Assembly (NCBI RefSeq): GCF_024721585.1
Contig: NZ_CP102629.1
Location: 868,001-932,000 of the forward strand
From: Sphingomicrobium aestuariivivum
GTDB taxonomy: Bacteria > Pseudomonadota > Alphaproteobacteria > Sphingomonadales > Sphingomonadaceae
Reading direction: 5' to 3'
Length of the DNA stretch: 64,000 nt
Part shown: one piece after another, positions 45,152-57,707 of the stretch
How positions within the stretch are numbered: the stretch's first letter is position 1
How the letters are laid out: each line of letters opens with the position of its first letter
The notes under the pieces: model-generated
What the model was told of the DNA's origin: nothing
What the model saw: the letters and a program-made list of their open reading frames with translations, nothing else
Databases searched by the model: none
Program-made: the position numbers and the translations under genes

Positions 45152-45967
45152 CTATTTGACCGGCAGCACCTTGTCCGAGCGGTTGCGCTGCGGCAGCGGC
45201 TTGGAGCGGTCGGCATAGTCGACGGTGAGGCTTTCCTCCATCGGCCGCCAGCCATCGCGCCCCAGCCGTTCCATCGGCTTGAAGCGCGTCTTGTAGTTCA
45301 TCCGGTCCGAGCCCTCGACCCAATAGCCGAGATAGACGTAGGGAAGCCCCGCCCGCTTGGCGCGGGTGATATGGTCGAGGATGATATAGGTGCCGAGCCC
45401 CTTGCGCGCCTCCGCCGAAGTATCGAAGAAGCTGTAGATCATGCTGAGGCCGTCCGACTGCTGGTCCGACAGGCAGGCACCGACAAGCTTGCCGGGGCGG
45501 CCATATTCATCGGCCGGCTCACGATATTCGATCACATAAGTGCGCACCGGCGTCTGCTCGACCATGTCGGCATAGTCCTGCTCGTCCATCTCGGCCATGC
45601 CGCCACCGGGGTGACGGTCGGCGAGATAGCGGCTGAGCAGCTCATATTGCTCGGCGGTGGTCCACGGCTTGCAGGCAGTGACGTCGAGGTCGGCATGGGC
45701 GCGCATCAGGCGGCGATGCGTCCGGCTCGGCTGGAAGTCCTCGGTGCGCACGCGCACCGACACGCAGGCCGAGCAGTCGGTGCAGCTCGGGCGATAGGCG
45801 ACCGATTGCGAACGACGAAAGCCGATCCGGCCCAATGCCTCGTTCAACTCCGCGGCATTGCGGCCCGACAGTTCGGTGAACACCTTCCGCTCCACCTTGC
45901 CCGGCAGATAGGGGCAGGGCGCGGGATTGGTCACGAAAAACTTGGGAAAGCGAAATGGTGCGCTCAC
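45152..45967 (-). CDS. bpt: Aspartate/glutamate leucyltransferase (arginyltransferase family)
   Basis: A 271-residue L/F-type transferase of the Bpt/ATE family, which adds Leu to N-terminal Asp or Glu and feeds the N-degron pathway via ClpS. The N-terminus has '[21 protein letters not shown]' and the Cys-rich '[17 protein letters not shown]'-like segment. The C-terminus has '[33 protein letters not shown]'. Bacterial homologues of this length are mostly Bpt; the aminoacyl specificity is inferred from that. Confidence 0.9.
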   Translation of the reverse strand: MSAPFRFPKFFVTNPAPCPYLPGKVERKVFTELSGRNAAELNEALGRIGFRRSQSVAYRPSCTDCSACVSVRVRTEDFQPSRTHRRLMRAHADLDVTACKPWTTAEQYELLSRYLADRHPGGGMAEMDEQDYADMVEQTPVRTYVIEYREPADEYGRPGKLVGACLSDQQSDGLSMIYSFFDTSAEARKGLGTYIILDHITRAKRAGLPYVYLGYWVEGSDRMNYKTRFKPMERLGRDGWRPMEESLTVDYADRSKPLPQRNRSDKVLPVK

Positions 45968-46131
45968 CCCGGGCCTCCTGTCTTTCTTCCTTACCCAAAA
46001 GCTGTGGAAGGAAGTTAACAGTTCTGCAACGAATTTGCACTCGGCTCGGTGCCCGATCCTGAGTCAATTTGTGCCGCTACGAAACGTTTCTTGGTTAACC
46101 GCCATTTTTGACGGTCCGCAACTTGGCCGCC

Positions 46132-47349
46132 CTAGACAATCGCCTCGCGCCGCACCTTGAACCCGCACTCGGTCAGCTTGTCGATCAGCCCGTCGATCGC
46201 GGCGGCATCGCGCGCCTCGCACTCGACCTCGATCAGCGTGTCCTTGGCGGGCAGCGCGGTGAAGACGCGGTGGTGGTTGGTCTCGATGATGTTGACCCCG
46301 CACTCGTGGAACGCCTTGGTGATCGCGGCGAGCGCGCCGGGGCGATCCTCCGCCTCGATCTTCAATCGCGCGATCCGGCCCGCGCGCACCAGCTCGCGCA
46401 CCAGCACGTTGGACAGGAGATGCGGGTCGATATTGCCGCCGCACAGGACGGTGCCGACCTTCTTGCCCGCATATTTGCCGGGCTCGGCGAGGAGATGCGC
46501 GAGGCCCGCGGCGCCAGCGCCTTCCACGACCGTCTTCTCGATGCCGACGAGCAGCGCGACCGCATGTTCGATCGCCGCTTCCTCGACCAGCTCGATGCGG
46601 TCGACGAGATCGCCGATGATGGCGCGGGTAATCTTGCCCGGCTCCTTGACCGCGATGCCCTCGGCCAGCGTGTCGCCGCCCATCACGCTCTTCTTGCCCT
46701 CGATGATATTCTTCATCGCGGGGAACATGGCGGCTTCCACGCCGACGATCTCGATATCGGGATTGTGCGCCTTGGCGGCGATCGCGATGCCGCTCATCAG
46801 CCCGCCGCCGCCGATCGGCACGACCAGCACGTCGAGATCGGGCACCTTGGCGAGCATCTCGAGCCCGACCGTGCCCGCCCCCGCGATGATGTCGGCATCA
46901 TCGAACGGGTGGACGAAGACATAGCCCTTCTCCTCGGCGAGCTTCTGCGCATGGGCATAGGCATCGTCGAAAACGCGCCCCTCGAGCACGACATTGGCGC
47001 CATGCCCCTCGGTATGCTCGACCTTGATGGTCGGCGTGGGTCTCGGCATCACGATGGTGACGGGAATGCCCAATCGCGCGCCATGATAGGCGACCGCCTG
47101 TGCATGGTTGCCCGCCGAGGCCGCGATCACGCCGCGCTTCTTCTCGGCGTCGTCCAGCTGGCACAGTTTGTTCAGCGCGCCGCGCTCCTTGTAGGCGGCG
47201 GTGAACTGGTAATTCTCGAACTTGAGCCAGACATCGGTCCCGATGATCTCGCTCAAGGTGCGCGACTTGGCCATCGGCGTTTTCACGACATGGCCCTCGA
47301 TCCGCGCGGCAGCGGCGCGGACGTCCTCGACAGTAATTTCCCTCTCCAT
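46132..47349 (-). CDS. ilvA: Threonine ammonia-lyase with ACT domain
   Basis: A 405-residue PLP enzyme that deaminates threonine to 2-oxobutyrate for isoleucine synthesis. PLP-binding Lys54 is in 'QFTAAYKERGALNKL', and the phosphate loop is 'VPIGGGGLMSGIAI'. A single C-terminal ACT domain ('LKIEAEDRPGALAAITKAFHECGVNIIETNHHR', about 330-400) can bind an effector. The length fits the short, single-ACT form rather than the 514-residue E. coli IlvA. It stands divergent from the amidohydrolase gene. Confidence 0.93.
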   Translation of the reverse strand: MEREITVEDVRAAAARIEGHVVKTPMAKSRTLSEIIGTDVWLKFENYQFTAAYKERGALNKLCQLDDAEKKRGVIAASAGNHAQAVAYHGARLGIPVTIVMPRPTPTIKVEHTEGHGANVVLEGRVFDDAYAHAQKLAEEKGYVFVHPFDDADIIAGAGTVGLEMLAKVPDLDVLVVPIGGGGLMSGIAIAAKAHNPDIEIVGVEAAMFPAMKNIIEGKKSVMGGDTLAEGIAVKEPGKITRAIIGDLVDRIELVEEAAIEHAVALLVGIEKTVVEGAGAAGLAHLLAEPGKYAGKKVGTVLCGGNIDPHLLSNVLVRELVRAGRIARLKIEAEDRPGALAAITKAFHECGVNIIETNHHRVFTALPAKDTLIEVECEARDAAAIDGLIDKLTECGFKVRREAIV

Positions 47350-47402
47350 AGGATCGCCGCCTAGACCTTTCGCCTGCGCCAGACAATGCTATGCGGGAGG
47401 CC

Positions 47403-49055
47403 ATGATCAACAAACGCCTTCTCGCGGCCTGCGCCGCCCTCGCCCTCGCCGCCCCCGCGGCGGCCGATACGCTCTACACCGGCATGAACGGCCTGCAGGC
47501 GAGCGAGGACGGCAGCCTCACCCGCTTCTCGGCCATGCTGGTGGGCGATGACGGCCGCATCCTGCGCATGGTCGGTGCCGACGAGATGGTCGATCTCGCG
47601 CCCGCCGCCGACAAGGTCGTCGACATGGAGGGCGCGCATGTCCTGCCCGGGCTCATCGACGGGCACGGCCATGTCATCGGCCTCGGCATGGCGGTGCTCC
47701 AGCTCGACGTCACCGGCACGGCCTCGATCGAGGAGCTGAAAGAGCGCCTCGCCACCTATGCCGCCGCCAACCCCGACCTGCCCTGGATCACCGGCCGCGG
47801 CTGGAACCAGGAGATGTTCGCCGACAAGCGCTTCCCGACCGCTGCCGATCTGGACGCGGTGGTCGCCGACCGCCCCGTCTGGCTCGGCCGCGTCGACGGC
47901 CATGCCTCGGTCGGCAACAGCGCCGCGCTCCGCATCGCCGGCATCACCGCCGCCACTGAGGCGCCCGAGGGCGGCGCGATCGAGCGCCTCGCCGACGGCA
48001 GCCCCGCAGGCGTCTTCGTCGACACGGCCGAACAGCTCGTGGCGCAGCACATCCCCGCCCCCGATGCCGCGATGCTCGACCGCGCGCTTTCCGCCGCGCA
48101 GGTCTTCATGCTGTCGAACGGCCTTACCGCGGTCGCCGACATGGGGACCAGCGGCCCCGACTGGCTCGCCATGCGCCGCGCCGGCGACAATGGCCGCCTC
48201 AACGTGCGGATCATGAGCTATTCGGGCGGCACCGAACCCGCCGCGACGATCGCGGGCACGGGTCCCACCCCGTGGCTCTACGACGACCGCCTGCGCATGG
48301 GCGGGGTGAAGCTTTATTCGGACGGCGCGCTCGGCTCGCGCGGCGCACTCCTCAAGGAGGATTATGCCGACAGCCACGGCCATCGCGGCCTGCCCGTCAT
48401 GTCGGCCGCGGAGCTCCGCGAGGCCGCGCGCTGGTCCAATGACCATGGCTTCCAGCTCGCCATCCACGCCATCGGCGATGCCGCCAATGCGGAGGTCGTC
48501 TCGATCTTCGAGGAGCTCGGCAATGGCGCCGCCGCGCGCCACCGCATCGAACATGTCCAGATTCTCGATGTCGCCGACCTGCCGCGCCTTGCCGCGGGCG
48601 ACATCATCGCCTCGATGCAGCCGGTGCACCAGAGCTCGGACTGGCAGATGGCCGAAAAGCGCCTCGGGCCCGGCCGCCTCGGCGGTGCCTATGCGTGGAA
48701 GAGCCTGCTCGACACCGGCACCCGCCTCGCCTTCGGCTCCGACTTTCCCGTCGAGCATCCCAACCCCTTCACGGGGCTCAAGGTCGCGGTGACGCGCGAG
48801 GACGCCAATAACGCCCCCGAGGGCGGCTGGCGCGAGGACGAAGCGCTCGAACTCGGCGAGGCGCTCGCGGGCTTCACCCGCTGGGCCGCTTATGCGGGCG
48901 AGGCCGAAGGCCGGTTCGGCGCGCTCGAGGTCGGGCAACATGCCGACTTCATCGTCGTCGACCGCGATCTCGAGCGCATCGACCCGCGCGACATCGCGGC
49001 CACGCGCATCCTCGCCACCTTCGTCGGCGGCGAGCAGGTCTGGGCGGCCGACTAG
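47403..49055 (+). CDS. Secreted amidohydrolase, YtcJ-like
   Basis: A 550-residue metal-dependent hydrolase with a signal peptide (1-22, ending in PAAADT). Metal ligands are visible: 'VLPGLIDGHGHVIGLG' (HxH), 'FQLAIHAIGDAANAEV', 'HRIEHVQILD' and 'FGSDFPVEHPNPFTGLK'. A long insert 'DLPWITGRGWNQEMFADKRFP' is typical of the YtcJ/NfdA (N-substituted formamide deformylase-like) group. The substrate is unknown. ATG 47403 is chosen over an earlier in-frame start at 47391 because it begins the signal peptide. Confidence 0.85.
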   Translation: MINKRLLAACAALALAAPAAADTLYTGMNGLQASEDGSLTRFSAMLVGDDGRILRMVGADEMVDLAPAADKVVDMEGAHVLPGLIDGHGHVIGLGMAVLQLDVTGTASIEELKERLATYAAANPDLPWITGRGWNQEMFADKRFPTAADLDAVVADRPVWLGRVDGHASVGNSAALRIAGITAATEAPEGGAIERLADGSPAGVFVDTAEQLVAQHIPAPDAAMLDRALSAAQVFMLSNGLTAVADMGTSGPDWLAMRRAGDNGRLNVRIMSYSGGTEPAATIAGTGPTPWLYDDRLRMGGVKLYSDGALGSRGALLKEDYADSHGHRGLPVMSAAELREAARWSNDHGFQLAIHAIGDAANAEVVSIFEELGNGAAARHRIEHVQILDVADLPRLAAGDIIASMQPVHQSSDWQMAEKRLGPGRLGGAYAWKSLLDTGTRLAFGSDFPVEHPNPFTGLKVAVTREDANNAPEGGWREDEALELGEALAGFTRWAAYAGEAEGRFGALEVGQHADFIVVDRDLERIDPRDIAATRILATFVGGEQVWAAD

Positions 49056-49063
49056 GCGGCAGG

Positions 49064-49969
49064 TCAGGCGACAGGCTGGGGCGCGGGATCGGGCGCGACG
49101 CCTGCCGCGCCCCCGTCCCTATTCTCCGCAAGGAAGGGCAGCGCCCGCGCGGCCTTCACCGCCAGCACGGCAAGCAGCCCGCCGACGATGCCGTCCACCG
49201 CATAATGCCAGCCCGAGGATACCGAGATCATGAAGATGATCAGCGCATAGGCCGCGGCGGCGGGCGAGCGGAACAGCATCAGCCCCCACACCACCGAGGC
49301 GATGTGCATCGAGGGCATGGCGCTGATGCCCGCGCCGAATTCCACGTCATTGGCGACATAGGCGTCCCACAGGTAATCGACGAACATCCCAGTGGTGGAC
49401 GGGTCGATGCCGGCAAAGCGGTCGCCGAGCCCGAGCTTTTCATAGAAGACCGGCCCGCCCGCGGGCACGAGCCACTGCACCAGCGGCGCGAGCAGCCCCC
49501 ACATGATGAACCAGCCGCCGATGAACGCGCCGTCATGGCGCGCCCGCACCAGCGCGGCGGCGATGAACAGCAGCCACGTCCAGTGGTAGATCACCGCGAG
49601 ATGCGCGCCCGTCAGGAAGTCGAGATAGCGCCACGGATCGCCGAAGAAGAGGAGCGCGTCCAAGTCGGCCAGCATCTCGTCGGCACCGAAGCCGAAGCGG
49701 TTGAGCCACATCTTGACTGAGCTGTAGATCGCCATGCCGAGCCCCGCCGTCACCGCGAGGAGAAGCGTTGCGGGCACGTCCCCCAGCCCCTTGCCGCGCA
49801 CCAGCTGCACCACCGCGAAGACCGCTACCGATACCCCTGCGACAATTCCCCACAGCGCCAGCGACTTGAGATGGAAATAGTCCCACCCCAGCAACAGCGA
49901 GGGCAGGAGGCAGGCCAACGCGAAGGGAAACCAGCGCGGCACCATGGCGAGGAGGCGATCCTTTTTCAT
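49064..49969 (-). CDS. PAP2-family membrane phosphatase / phosphotransferase (Aur1-like)
   Basis: The 301-residue protein has about six to eight membrane helices. The PAP2 active site is present as 'GAGISAMPSMHIAS' (SxxH motif C2) and 'SSGWHYAVDGIVGG' (C3 with the nucleophilic-relay His). The long N-terminal helical part and the loop pattern resemble the PAP2_3/Aur1 subgroup, which transfers phospho-headgroups to ceramide or diacylglycerol. Sphingomonads make sphingolipids, so such a role is possible but unproven. It is convergent with the YtcJ-like gene (8 bp apart). Confidence 0.78.
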   Translation of the reverse strand: MKKDRLLAMVPRWFPFALACLLPSLLLGWDYFHLKSLALWGIVAGVSVAVFAVVQLVRGKGLGDVPATLLLAVTAGLGMAIYSSVKMWLNRFGFGADEMLADLDALLFFGDPWRYLDFLTGAHLAVIYHWTWLLFIAAALVRARHDGAFIGGWFIMWGLLAPLVQWLVPAGGPVFYEKLGLGDRFAGIDPSTTGMFVDYLWDAYVANDVEFGAGISAMPSMHIASVVWGLMLFRSPAAAAYALIIFMISVSSGWHYAVDGIVGGLLAVLAVKAARALPFLAENRDGGAAGVAPDPAPQPVA

Positions 49970-50005
49970 CGGCTACATCGCTAGCCCAACAGGGTAAACA
50001 GCCCC

Positions 50006-52009
50006 TTAAGAACCTTGCGCTTCCGTCGCCGCATTCGCGCGCTGCACCAGCATCGAGGGGGTCAGGATCTGCGGCAGTTCCTCAGGGCTGCCCTCGCCCG
50101 CCGGATACCAGAGGTAGACCGGCACCGCCGCACGCCCGCGCTCCTCGAGGAAGCGGGTGATGACGTCATTGCCATCGGTCCAGTCGGCGACGAACACTGC
50201 CACGTCCGCCGCATCGAAGGCCGCGCGCACTTCCTCGCGGTCGATCGCGATCTTCTCGTTGGCCTTGCAGGTGAGGCACCAGTCGGCGGTGAAATAGACG
50301 AAGACGGGACGCCCGCCGCCCTGCGCCGCGGCGACCCGCGCGGGGCTCCAGGTCGATGCCCCCGCCACCGCTGCCTCGCGCTCGACCGGTTCGGAAGGCA
50401 GGACGGCCAGCCCCGCCACCGCCACGACCGCCGCCGTGCCGACCGCATAGCGCAACATGCCGATGCGCCGCCCGAGCAGGCCGAAGATGCCGACCAGCAC
50501 GCCGACCGCGACCAACCCGCTGGTCAGCCCGATCGGCCCCGCGAGGCGCCACAGGAGCCACAGGCAGGCGACCACCGTGGCCGCCATCGGGATGGCGAGA
50601 TAGCGCTTCAAGCTCTTCATCCACGGCCCCGGCCGCGGCAGCCGGTCGCGCAGCGCGGGCACGAAACCGATGGCAAGAAATGGCAGCGCCAACCCCAGCC
50701 CGAGCATCGCGAAGATGCCGAGCGCGGCGAGGCCGGGCAGGATCAGCGCGGTCCCGAGCGCGGTGCCGAGGAAGGGCCCCGCGCAGGGCGTGGCGACGAA
50801 CGCGGCGAGCGCGCCCGTCGCGATCGACCCCTTGGCCTCGACCTGTCCGCCCACGACCGGCAGCTCGAACAGGCCGACGAGGTTGAGCGTGATCGCGGAG
50901 GCCAGCAGGAGGAGGAGGAAGATCGTTCGCGGGTCCTGCAGCTGGAAGGCCCAGCCGACCGCATCGCCGCCCGCGCGCAGGAGGAGGAGCGCCACCCCGA
51001 GGCTCGCCGTCCCCGCGACCGCGCCCAGCGTATACCCCAGCGCATCGCGCCGCGCCCGCGCCTCGCTCGACCCGCTATGGGCAAGGTGCAGCGCCTTCAT
51101 CGTCAGCACGGGAAAGACGCAGGGCATCAGGTTGAGCAGTAGCCCGCCGACCAGCGCACCGAGCATCGCGCCGGCAATCGCCGCCATGCTGGTATCGCCG
51201 AGCGGCGTGCCCCCCGTCGGTACCGGCCCCTCGACCGCCTCGAATTCCAGCCCCTGCCCCGTGCCGAGCTTGACGATCCCGCCGATCGTGTCGGGCAGCT
51301 TCTCGGGATCGGCGCGCGGATGCAGCGCCAGTTCGGCAATCAGCTTGTCGCCCTCGCGCCGGAAGACGGGTTCGACGCTCGTGTCGATGACGCGGTTTTC
51401 GGCGATGAAGATGTCGGGCTTGCCGAGCGCGAGTCCGGCAGGCACCGGCACCGCTACCCCGAGCCGCTCGCGGCTGGCGGCATACTGCGCCTCCCCTGCC
51501 AGCGGTCGCGGCAGCGCGGCGCGCCAGCCTGCGAAATCCTCGCGCGGCGCGCCCGCCTCGTCGGCGCGGCGCACGACCGTCGCAAACTCGCCGCGCTCGG
51601 GCACGCATACCTTGTCGGTGCAGGCCAGCCAGGTCGCCGAGCCGCGAATGGTGAAGCTTTGCGGCGCGCTGTCATCGGCGCGCACCTCGGTCAGCATCGC
51701 ATGCTGCCCGCGATAGACGTAACTCGTCAGCCCCGCCGCCTTGTAGCGCATCGGGGTGGGAAAGCGGATCGGCCCCATCTCGACACCGTCGGGAAGGTCC
51801 CACTCCACAGCGAGCGGCAGCCCCGCATCGCCGGGGTTTTTCCAATAGCCGTGCCAGCCGGGCTTGGCCTCGAAGACGATGGCGGCATCGATCGTGCCAT
51901 CGACCACCGGCCCATCGACCTCGAGCCGCGGGGTGAGATTGGTCGTCTGCGCGCTCGCCGGAAGGGCGAGGAACAGCATGGCGAAGGCAAGGAGAAAGCG
52001 CTGGATCAC
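50006..52009 (-). CDS. DsbD/ScsB-like thiol-disulfide reductase
   Basis: The 667-residue protein starts at GTG 52009, ten bases after the metH stop. It has a signal peptide and an N-terminal DsbD-alpha-like domain (with 'SATWLACTDKVCVPERG'). The central eight-helix CcdA/DsbD domain carries its redox cysteines in 'NLMPCVFPVLTMKAL' and 'VATPCAGPFLGTAL'. A C-terminal thioredoxin domain has 'ADWCLTCKANEK' (CxxC). It moves electrons from cytoplasmic thioredoxin to the periplasm. A longer in-frame reading covers metH in antisense frame and is rejected. Confidence 0.9.
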   Translation of the reverse strand: MIQRFLLAFAMLFLALPASAQTTNLTPRLEVDGPVVDGTIDAAIVFEAKPGWHGYWKNPGDAGLPLAVEWDLPDGVEMGPIRFPTPMRYKAAGLTSYVYRGQHAMLTEVRADDSAPQSFTIRGSATWLACTDKVCVPERGEFATVVRRADEAGAPREDFAGWRAALPRPLAGEAQYAASRERLGVAVPVPAGLALGKPDIFIAENRVIDTSVEPVFRREGDKLIAELALHPRADPEKLPDTIGGIVKLGTGQGLEFEAVEGPVPTGGTPLGDTSMAAIAGAMLGALVGGLLLNLMPCVFPVLTMKALHLAHSGSSEARARRDALGYTLGAVAGTASLGVALLLLRAGGDAVGWAFQLQDPRTIFLLLLLASAITLNLVGLFELPVVGGQVEAKGSIATGALAAFVATPCAGPFLGTALGTALILPGLAALGIFAMLGLGLALPFLAIGFVPALRDRLPRPGPWMKSLKRYLAIPMAATVVACLWLLWRLAGPIGLTSGLVAVGVLVGIFGLLGRRIGMLRYAVGTAAVVAVAGLAVLPSEPVEREAAVAGASTWSPARVAAAQGGGRPVFVYFTADWCLTCKANEKIAIDREEVRAAFDAADVAVFVADWTDGNDVITRFLEERGRAAVPVYLWYPAGEGSPEELPQILTPSMLVQRANAATEAQGS

Positions 52010-52019
52010 GGTTCCCGCC

Positions 52020-54610
<2,591 letters not shown>

Positions 54611-54614
<4 letters not shown>

Positions 54615-55654
54615 GCGCGCACCTCGAGCGTCTCGAGCCCCGCGAGGAGCATGGCATCGGGCGGCCCGGGAAGGACGCGCGGCCGCGCACCCTCCACCGC
54701 TGCCGCGATGCGGGCGATATGCGCGGGCGTCGTCCCGCAGCAGCCGCCGACGATGTTGACCAGCCCCTCGTCCAGCCAGTCGGCGACCTGCCGCGCGGTC
54801 TCGCCCGGCCCCTCGTCATATTGGCCGAGGTCGTTGGGAAGCCCCGCATTGGGATAGGCCATGACGAGGCAGTCGGCCTCGCGGCTCAGCTCCTTGAGAT
54901 GCGGCCGAAGCGCCTCGGCCCCGAAGGAGCAGTTGAGGCCGATGCTCAAGGGCGCGGCATGGCGTACGCTGGCCCAGAAGGCCTCGACCGTATGCCCCGA
55001 CAGGTTGCGCCCCGAAAGGTCGGTCAGCGTCATCGACAGCATGACCGGCAAGTCGCGATCCAGTTCGCGCTCGACGTTCTTCACCGCCATGATCCCCGCC
55101 TTGGCGTTCAGCGTATCGAACACCGTCTCAATCAGGATGAAATCCACCCCGCCCTCGGCGAGCGCACGCACCTGGCCTTCATAGACGGCGACCACCTCGT
55201 CGAAGCCGACTTCGCGAAAACCCGGGTCGGCGACATCGGGCGACAGCGACAGCGTCTTGTTGGTCGGCCCCACCGCGCCCGCCACGAAGCGCGGTGCCCC
55301 GGGCGTAGCGAAGCGGTCGGTCACCGCGCGCACGATCCGCGCGCCCTCGACATTGATGTCGTGGACGAGATGCGCGGCGGCATAGTCGGCCTGGCTGATC
55401 GCATTGGCGTTGAAGCTGTTGGTCGCCAGCACATGGGCGCCGGCCTCGGCATAGGCCGTGCAGATCGCCTCCACCGCCTGCGGCTGCGTGAGGTTGAGAA
55501 GGTCGTTATTGCCGCGCTGCTCGCGCTCCAGCGCGACCGCCCCGCGAAACTGCGCCTCGCCCAGCCCCAGCGCCTGGATCGCGGTGCCATAGGCGCCGTC
55601 CTTGACCAGCACTTGGCGCGCCGCGAGCGCCTTCAGCTCCCCGGCGCGGCTCAT
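54611..55654 (-). CDS. metH: Homocysteine S-methyltransferase subunit (MetH N-terminal part)
   Basis: A 347-residue homocysteine-binding TIM barrel. '[14 protein letters not shown]' begins it. Zinc-ligand cysteines are in '[15 protein letters not shown]' and the '[12 protein letters not shown]' GGCCG motif. In most bacteria it is fused to the folate/B12 part; here the two are separate but overlapping genes. ATG 55654 overlaps the metF stop (55651) by four bases. The longer in-frame reading overlaps metF. Confidence 0.93.
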
Positions 55655-56553
55655 GCGATCGGCCCCGGCTGGATACCGAGCAGGCGGCAGATGGCGTAGG
55701 AGAGATTGGCGCGATTGAGCGTGTAGAAATGGAAATGCCGCACCCCGCCCGCATAGAGCTGGCCGCACAGCTCGGCGGCGATGGTCGCGGCGACCAGCTC
55801 GCGCGCCTTGGGATTGTCATCGAGCCCCTCGAAACGCGCTTCCATCCATGCGGGGATCTGCGCTCCGCACAGCCCCGCGAACTTCTTCGTCTGCGCGACA
55901 TTCGACACCGGCAGGATGCCCGGCACCAGTTCCACCTCGCGCCCCCGCGCCGCCAGCGCATCGCGCAGGCGGAAGAAGGGCGCGGGGTCGAAGAAGAACT
56001 GGCTGATCGCGCGGCTCGCCCCCGCGTCGATCTTGCGGAGCAGGTGATCGAGATCGGCCTCGAAAGAGAGCGCCTCGGGATGGCATTCGGGATAGGCGGC
56101 GACCGAAATATCGAAGTCGGCCACTTGCTTCAGCCCCGCCACCAGCTCGGCGGCATTGGCATAGCCTTGCGGATGCGGCGCAAAGCGCTCGCCCTCGGGC
56201 GGGTCGCCGCGCAGCGCGACGATATGCCGCACGCCCGCCTCCCAATAGTCGCGCGCAATGTCCTGCACCTCGTCGCGGCTGGCCCCGACACAGGTGAGGT
56301 GCGCCGCCGGCGTCAGCCCCGTCTCCTCGACGATCCTCCTGACCGTCGCGTGGGTCCGCTCGCGGGTCGAACCGCCCGCGCCATAGGTCACCGACACGAA
56401 GCGCGGATGCAGCGGTTCGAGCTTCTCGATCGAGGCCCACAGCTTCTCGTTCATCCTTTCCGTCTTGGGCGGGAAGAATTCGAAGCTCACGTCGACATCG
56501 CCATCGGGCCGCGCGAACAGCGGCGGCGGGGCATCGGCGGTGGTATCGGTCAC
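55651..56553 (-). CDS. metF: 5,10-Methylenetetrahydrofolate reductase
   Basis: A 300-residue FAD enzyme that makes the methyl-THF used by MetH. 'VSFEFFPPKTERMNEKLW' holds the catalytic Glu, 'FVSVTYGAGGSTRERTHATVRRI' the folate loop, and 'IVALRGDPP' and 'ISQFFFDPAPFFRLRDAL' are standard. GTG 56553 shares GTGA with the stop of the ArsR-methyltransferase gene, so the two are coupled. Confidence 0.95.
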   Translation of the reverse strand: MTDTTADAPPPLFARPDGDVDVSFEFFPPKTERMNEKLWASIEKLEPLHPRFVSVTYGAGGSTRERTHATVRRIVEETGLTPAAHLTCVGASRDEVQDIARDYWEAGVRHIVALRGDPPEGERFAPHPQGYANAAELVAGLKQVADFDISVAAYPECHPEALSFEADLDHLLRKIDAGASRAISQFFFDPAPFFRLRDALAARGREVELVPGILPVSNVAQTKKFAGLCGAQIPAWMEARFEGLDDNPKARELVAATIAAELCGQLYAGGVRHFHFYTLNRANLSYAICRLLGIQPGPIA

Positions 56554-57509
56554 GCGGCCCTCCTCTTGCGCGGCGCCGGACGGTCGGCGCTCCACACGGT
56601 AACGGTGAGCTCGCCTCCCTCGACCCGCTGCGGCGGGCGCGGGGCCAGCCCCGCCAGTTTCAGCATCTGCTCCACCGCCCCGTCGGCAAAGCCGAGGCGC
56701 TGGTGCCCGTGAAGGCGGCGCAGTTCCTCGCGGCCGTGGGCCTCGAAATCGACCAGCACCAGCCGTCCGCCCGCCCCCAGCACCCGCGCCGCCTCGTCAA
56801 TCGCGGCGCGCGGCTGGTGCGCGAAATGCAGCACCTGGTGGAGGATGACCGTATCGGCAAAAGCATCGGCAAGCGGCAGCGCGAACATGTCGCCCTGCCG
56901 CAGGCTCGCCTGCACCGCCTCGCCCGCCGCCTCGAGGCGTACGCGCGCGATGCGCAGCATGTCGGGCGAGCGGTCGATGCCGATCGCCGCATCCGACCCC
57001 GGCGCGAACAGTTCGAGCATCCGCCCCGTCCCGGTGCCGACATCGACCAGCGTGCCGAGCGGGCGGCCCGCCAGCGCGCTAGCGATCGCCGCCTCGATAT
57101 CTTCCTCGGGCGCGTGGAGCTGGCGGAGCATGTCCCATTGCTGGCTACGCGCATTGAACCAGCGGCTCGCCGTCTCGGCGCGCTCGATGCGGATCGCCTC
57201 GAGCCGCTTGGCGTCGGCCGCCACCGCGCGCGCGGTCTCGCCCGACACCTTGCGCATCAGCGCGCGCACGGGACTGTCGTCGGGCAGGAGCAGCGTCACG
57301 AAGGTCCACGCCCCTTCCTTGCGCCGCGCGACGATTCCGGCCTCGTCGAGGATTCGCAAATGGCGCGACACGCGCGGCTGCGACTGCCCCAGCGCCTGCG
57401 CGATCTCGCCGACGGTGAGCTCCATTTCGCTTGCGAGGAAGCAGATGCGCAGGCGCGTCTCGTCAGACAGCGCGCCGAAAAGTGCCAGAATGTCCATGGC
57501 TTGTTTCAT
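56550..57509 (-). CDS. ArsR-type regulator fused to a SAM-dependent methyltransferase domain
   Basis: A 319-residue fusion. Residues 1-95 are a winged-helix ArsR domain ('GALSDETRLRICFLASEMELTVGEIAQALGQSQPRVSRHLRIL') without visible metal-binding cysteines in the recognition helix. Residues 150-300 are a class I methyltransferase with the SAM loop 'LVDVGTGTGRMLELF', 'AIGIDRSPDMLRIAR' and 'DTVILHQVLHFAHQPRAAIDEAARVLGAGGRLVLVDF'. It heads the metF-metH operon and most likely senses SAM or S-adenosylhomocysteine, as SahR-type regulators do. Whether it methylates anything is unknown. Confidence 0.9.
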   Translation of the reverse strand: MKQAMDILALFGALSDETRLRICFLASEMELTVGEIAQALGQSQPRVSRHLRILDEAGIVARRKEGAWTFVTLLLPDDSPVRALMRKVSGETARAVAADAKRLEAIRIERAETASRWFNARSQQWDMLRQLHAPEEDIEAAIASALAGRPLGTLVDVGTGTGRMLELFAPGSDAAIGIDRSPDMLRIARVRLEAAGEAVQASLRQGDMFALPLADAFADTVILHQVLHFAHQPRAAIDEAARVLGAGGRLVLVDFEAHGREELRRLHGHQRLGFADGAVEQMLKLAGLAPRPPQRVEGGELTVTVWSADRPAPRKRRAA

Positions 57510-57516
57510 CGCTTAA

Positions 57517-57540
57517 AGACATAAAGAAACCCTTATGTCT
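57517..57540. promoter_or_regulatory. Operator-like palindrome before the ArsR-methyltransferase/metF/metH operon
   Basis: AGACATAA and TTATGTCT form a perfect 8-bp inverted repeat with an 8-bp spacer, ending eight bases before the ATG at 57509. It overlaps the likely ribosome-binding or promoter region, as expected for ArsR-family autorepression. The binding protein is inferred from position only. Confidence 0.6.
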
Positions 57541-57707
57541 CGCAAGTGAGAAATTCACCGGGCCCGCGGATCCCCAATTGTGAAAAGATCGTTGCACCGC
57601 TGACAACAACCATTTAAATCATCTCGCAGGCCCGCCCCTAGCGATAGGAGTGGGTCGTGCCTTGTGCGCGCGACGAGCGGGCACGCTAACAAGGAATGGA
57701 ATACATT

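Noticed and set aside
57510-57707. SAM or cobalamin riboswitch before the metF-metH operon
   Set aside because: The leader between the palindrome and the start is only eight bases long, and no B12-box or SAM-II-like pattern was seen. A protein repressor explains the site better.
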